Source of the DNA: Candidatus Cellulosilyticum pullistercoris
Lineage (GTDB): Bacteria; Bacillota; Clostridia; Lachnospirales; Cellulosilyticaceae
Direction of reading: 5' to 3'
NCBI GenBank assembly: GCA_018883705.1
Contig: JAHLFQ010000254.1
Coordinates: forward strand, 1 to 6,596
DNA: 6,596 nucleotides
The notes under the pieces are model-generated. The model ran no database searches. It saw nothing but the letters and a program-made list of their open reading frames with translations, and was not told the origin of the DNA. Position numbers and translations under genes: made by a program. Below, piece by piece: positions 5,241 to 6,596 of the stretch (the stretch's first letter is position 1; every line of letters begins with the position of its first letter).

Positions 5241-6596
5241 ATGAGCAAAAAATCATTAATCACTGGCACTCTTGTCTTAACCTTTGCAAGCCTTATTACC
5301 CGTTTACTTGGATTTGGCTTTCGTATTTATCAATCTCAAGTAATGGGACCTGAAGGAATGGGTCTTTATCAACTTCTCTTCCCTATTTATATGCTATTAT
5401 GGGCTGCCTCATCTGCAGGTATTGCCTTATCTATTGCAAAAATGATTGCTGCTGAAGTATCAAAAGGCGAAGAAGGTAATGCTGTACATATCTTAAGAGT
5501 TTCTCTACTCATTTCTTTACCTCTTAGTTTCTTACTTTCTATCTTACTTTTTATTTTCGCACCATTTATTGCAAAATATTATATTCATGAACCTGTTACA
5601 GAACTTTCTTTAAGGATACTCGCTTGTTGTGTACCTTTTATGTCGACAGCCTGTTGTTTAAGAGGATATTTCCAAGGTCATCAGCAAATGTCTGTTACCG
5701 CCCTTGCTCAAATTGTAGAACAAGTAGCAAGGATGACCGCTATTTATTTACTGGCTCATCTTCTTGTTCCTATGGGTACAGAATATATTTGTGCATTAGG
5801 TGTCATTGGTATGTGTGCAGGAGAAATCTTTTCTTTCATTATGTCCTTTATTGCTTATAAACTCAAGAAAAGGAAAGTTAAGCTTACACCTGTCACCTTA
5901 CAACGTAAACATACCTTTAATCAACTTCTGTCACTTTCTATTCCTATTACAGCTAACCGATTTCTAACCTCTGGGCTTTCATCTTTTGAAAACATCTTAA
6001 TCCCTTTAAATCTTCAAAAGTATGGTTTAACCTCACATGAAGCACTTGGCCTCTATGGAAAATTTAGTGGTATGGCACTTCCACTTTTATTCTTTCCTTC
6101 AATGGTAACTTCTTCCTTAGCCACTGCTCTTGTACCTGCTATTTCTGAAGCAGTAGCTATGAATAATAGGCCACTTCTTCAAAAAACCATAGGACGCGCT
6201 ATTCAGTTTTCAGCATTAATTGGTATTGGCTCAACTGCTCTTTTCCTTACTTTTCCAGAAGAAATTGCCCTTACTTGTTACGGGCTAAAAGATGTCGGCT
6301 TACTCCTTAAATGGCTTGCCATTATTTGTCCATTTTTATATTTACAAAACATTTTAACCGGTACTATGAATGGCCTTGGTATGCAAAAACAAACCTTTAA
6401 AACGAATATTATAGGCTCACTCATTTGTATTGCTATTATTACACTTATCGTTCCCAAAAAAGGAATCATCGGCTTTGTACTCGCCATGCTTCTTCAATCT
6501 GGTTTTGTTTGTTGTAATCTTCTTTTTTATGTGCTTAATTTTGTTGATCTTCACATCGATTTAAATCACTGGATTCTTAAGCCCTGCTTGGCAGCT
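5241..6596 (+). CDS. SpoVB-family polysaccharide/lipid flippase, C-terminus cut by window edge
   Basis: The frame is open from the ATG at 5241 to the right edge, 452 codons, against about 520-540 for the family, so roughly the last 70-90 residues are missing. It is a polytopic membrane protein of the MOP (MVF/SpoVB) exporter group, which moves undecaprenyl-linked envelope precursors across the membrane. Supporting signatures are GTLVLTFASLITRLLGF (9-25), GPEGMGLYQLLFP (36-48), LRGYFQGHQQM (140-150), QIVEQVAR (157-164), LATALVPAISEA (293-304) and TGTMNGLG (373-380), with hydrophobic segments throughout. The start is fixed by AAAGGAG (5228-5234), 6 bases upstream. B. subtilis has several paralogues (SpoVB, YtgP/MurJ, YkvU, YabM). 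The sequence looks closest to SpoVB, which is needed for spore cortex formation, but orthology cannot be settled by eye, so no symbol is given. It is divergent from relQ. Confidence 0.88.
   Translation, partial: MSKKSLITGTLVLTFASLITRLLGFGFRIYQSQVMGPEGMGLYQLLFPIYMLLWAASSAGIALSIAKMIAAEVSKGEEGNAVHILRVSLLISLPLSFLLSILLFIFAPFIAKYYIHEPVTELSLRILACCVPFMSTACCLRGYFQGHQQMSVTALAQIVEQVARMTAIYLLAHLLVPMGTEYICALGVIGMCAGEIFSFIMSFIAYKLKKRKVKLTPVTLQRKHTFNQLLSLSIPITANRFLTSGLSSFENILIPLNLQKYGLTSHEALGLYGKFSGMALPLLFFPSMVTSSLATALVPAISEAVAMNNRPLLQKTIGRAIQFSALIGIGSTALFLTFPEEIALTCYGLKDVGLLLKWLAIICPFLYLQNILTGTMNGLGMQKQTFKTNIIGSLICIAIITLIVPKKGIIGFVLAMLLQSGFVCCNLLFYVLNFVDLHIDLNHWILKPCLAA

Noticed and set aside
5624..5860. 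Second plus-strand frame inside the flippase gene
   Set aside because: It is out of frame with an intact SpoVB-type protein that has conserved motifs across the same bases.
6278..6487. Minus-strand frame opposite the flippase gene
   Set aside because: It is antisense to the conserved flippase and has no ribosome site or promoter.

Overview
The window is AT-rich DNA with strong AGGAGG-type Shine-Dalgarno sites. The proteins look like those of endospore-forming Firmicutes: a YjbM/RelQ-type alarmone synthetase, a SpoVB-type flippase and a MetA of the Gram-positive acetyl-CoA type. A member of the Clostridia, possibly Lachnospirales, is the best guess; the species cannot be named from the sequence alone. 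This looks like chromosomal housekeeping DNA. I see no insertion sequence, phage gene, tRNA, rRNA or CRISPR array, and no gene-free stretch longer than 300 bases.

Layout: five genes lie on the minus strand. In their own direction, right to left, they are relQ (5048-4263), metA (4237-3323), a small acidic single-span membrane protein (3231-2881), topB (2772-598), and the first 123 codons of an ABC exporter subunit that runs off the left edge (370-1). One gene, a SpoVB-family flippase (5241 onward), is on the plus strand and runs off the right edge. It is divergent from relQ across a 192-base intergenic region.

Transcription units: relQ and metA are 25 bases apart and probably form one operon from a sigma-A-type promoter at 5084-5112. 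The small membrane protein has its own good promoter (3261-3289) and ends at a long hairpin (2815-2864). topB follows that hairpin and ends at a clean terminator (548-594). The ABC gene has its own promoter (433-461).

Worth a second look: a (p)ppGpp synthetase is coupled to a methionine-biosynthesis gene with no room for a riboswitch. A possible 20-codon leader ORF lies upstream of topB; its ribosome-binding site is in the hairpin loop and its stop overlaps the topB start as ATGA. A duplicated ribosome-binding element surrounds the relQ start. There is a sigma-E-like promoter before the SpoVB-type gene, and the small acidic membrane protein is unrecognised. No complete new multi-gene system is evident.
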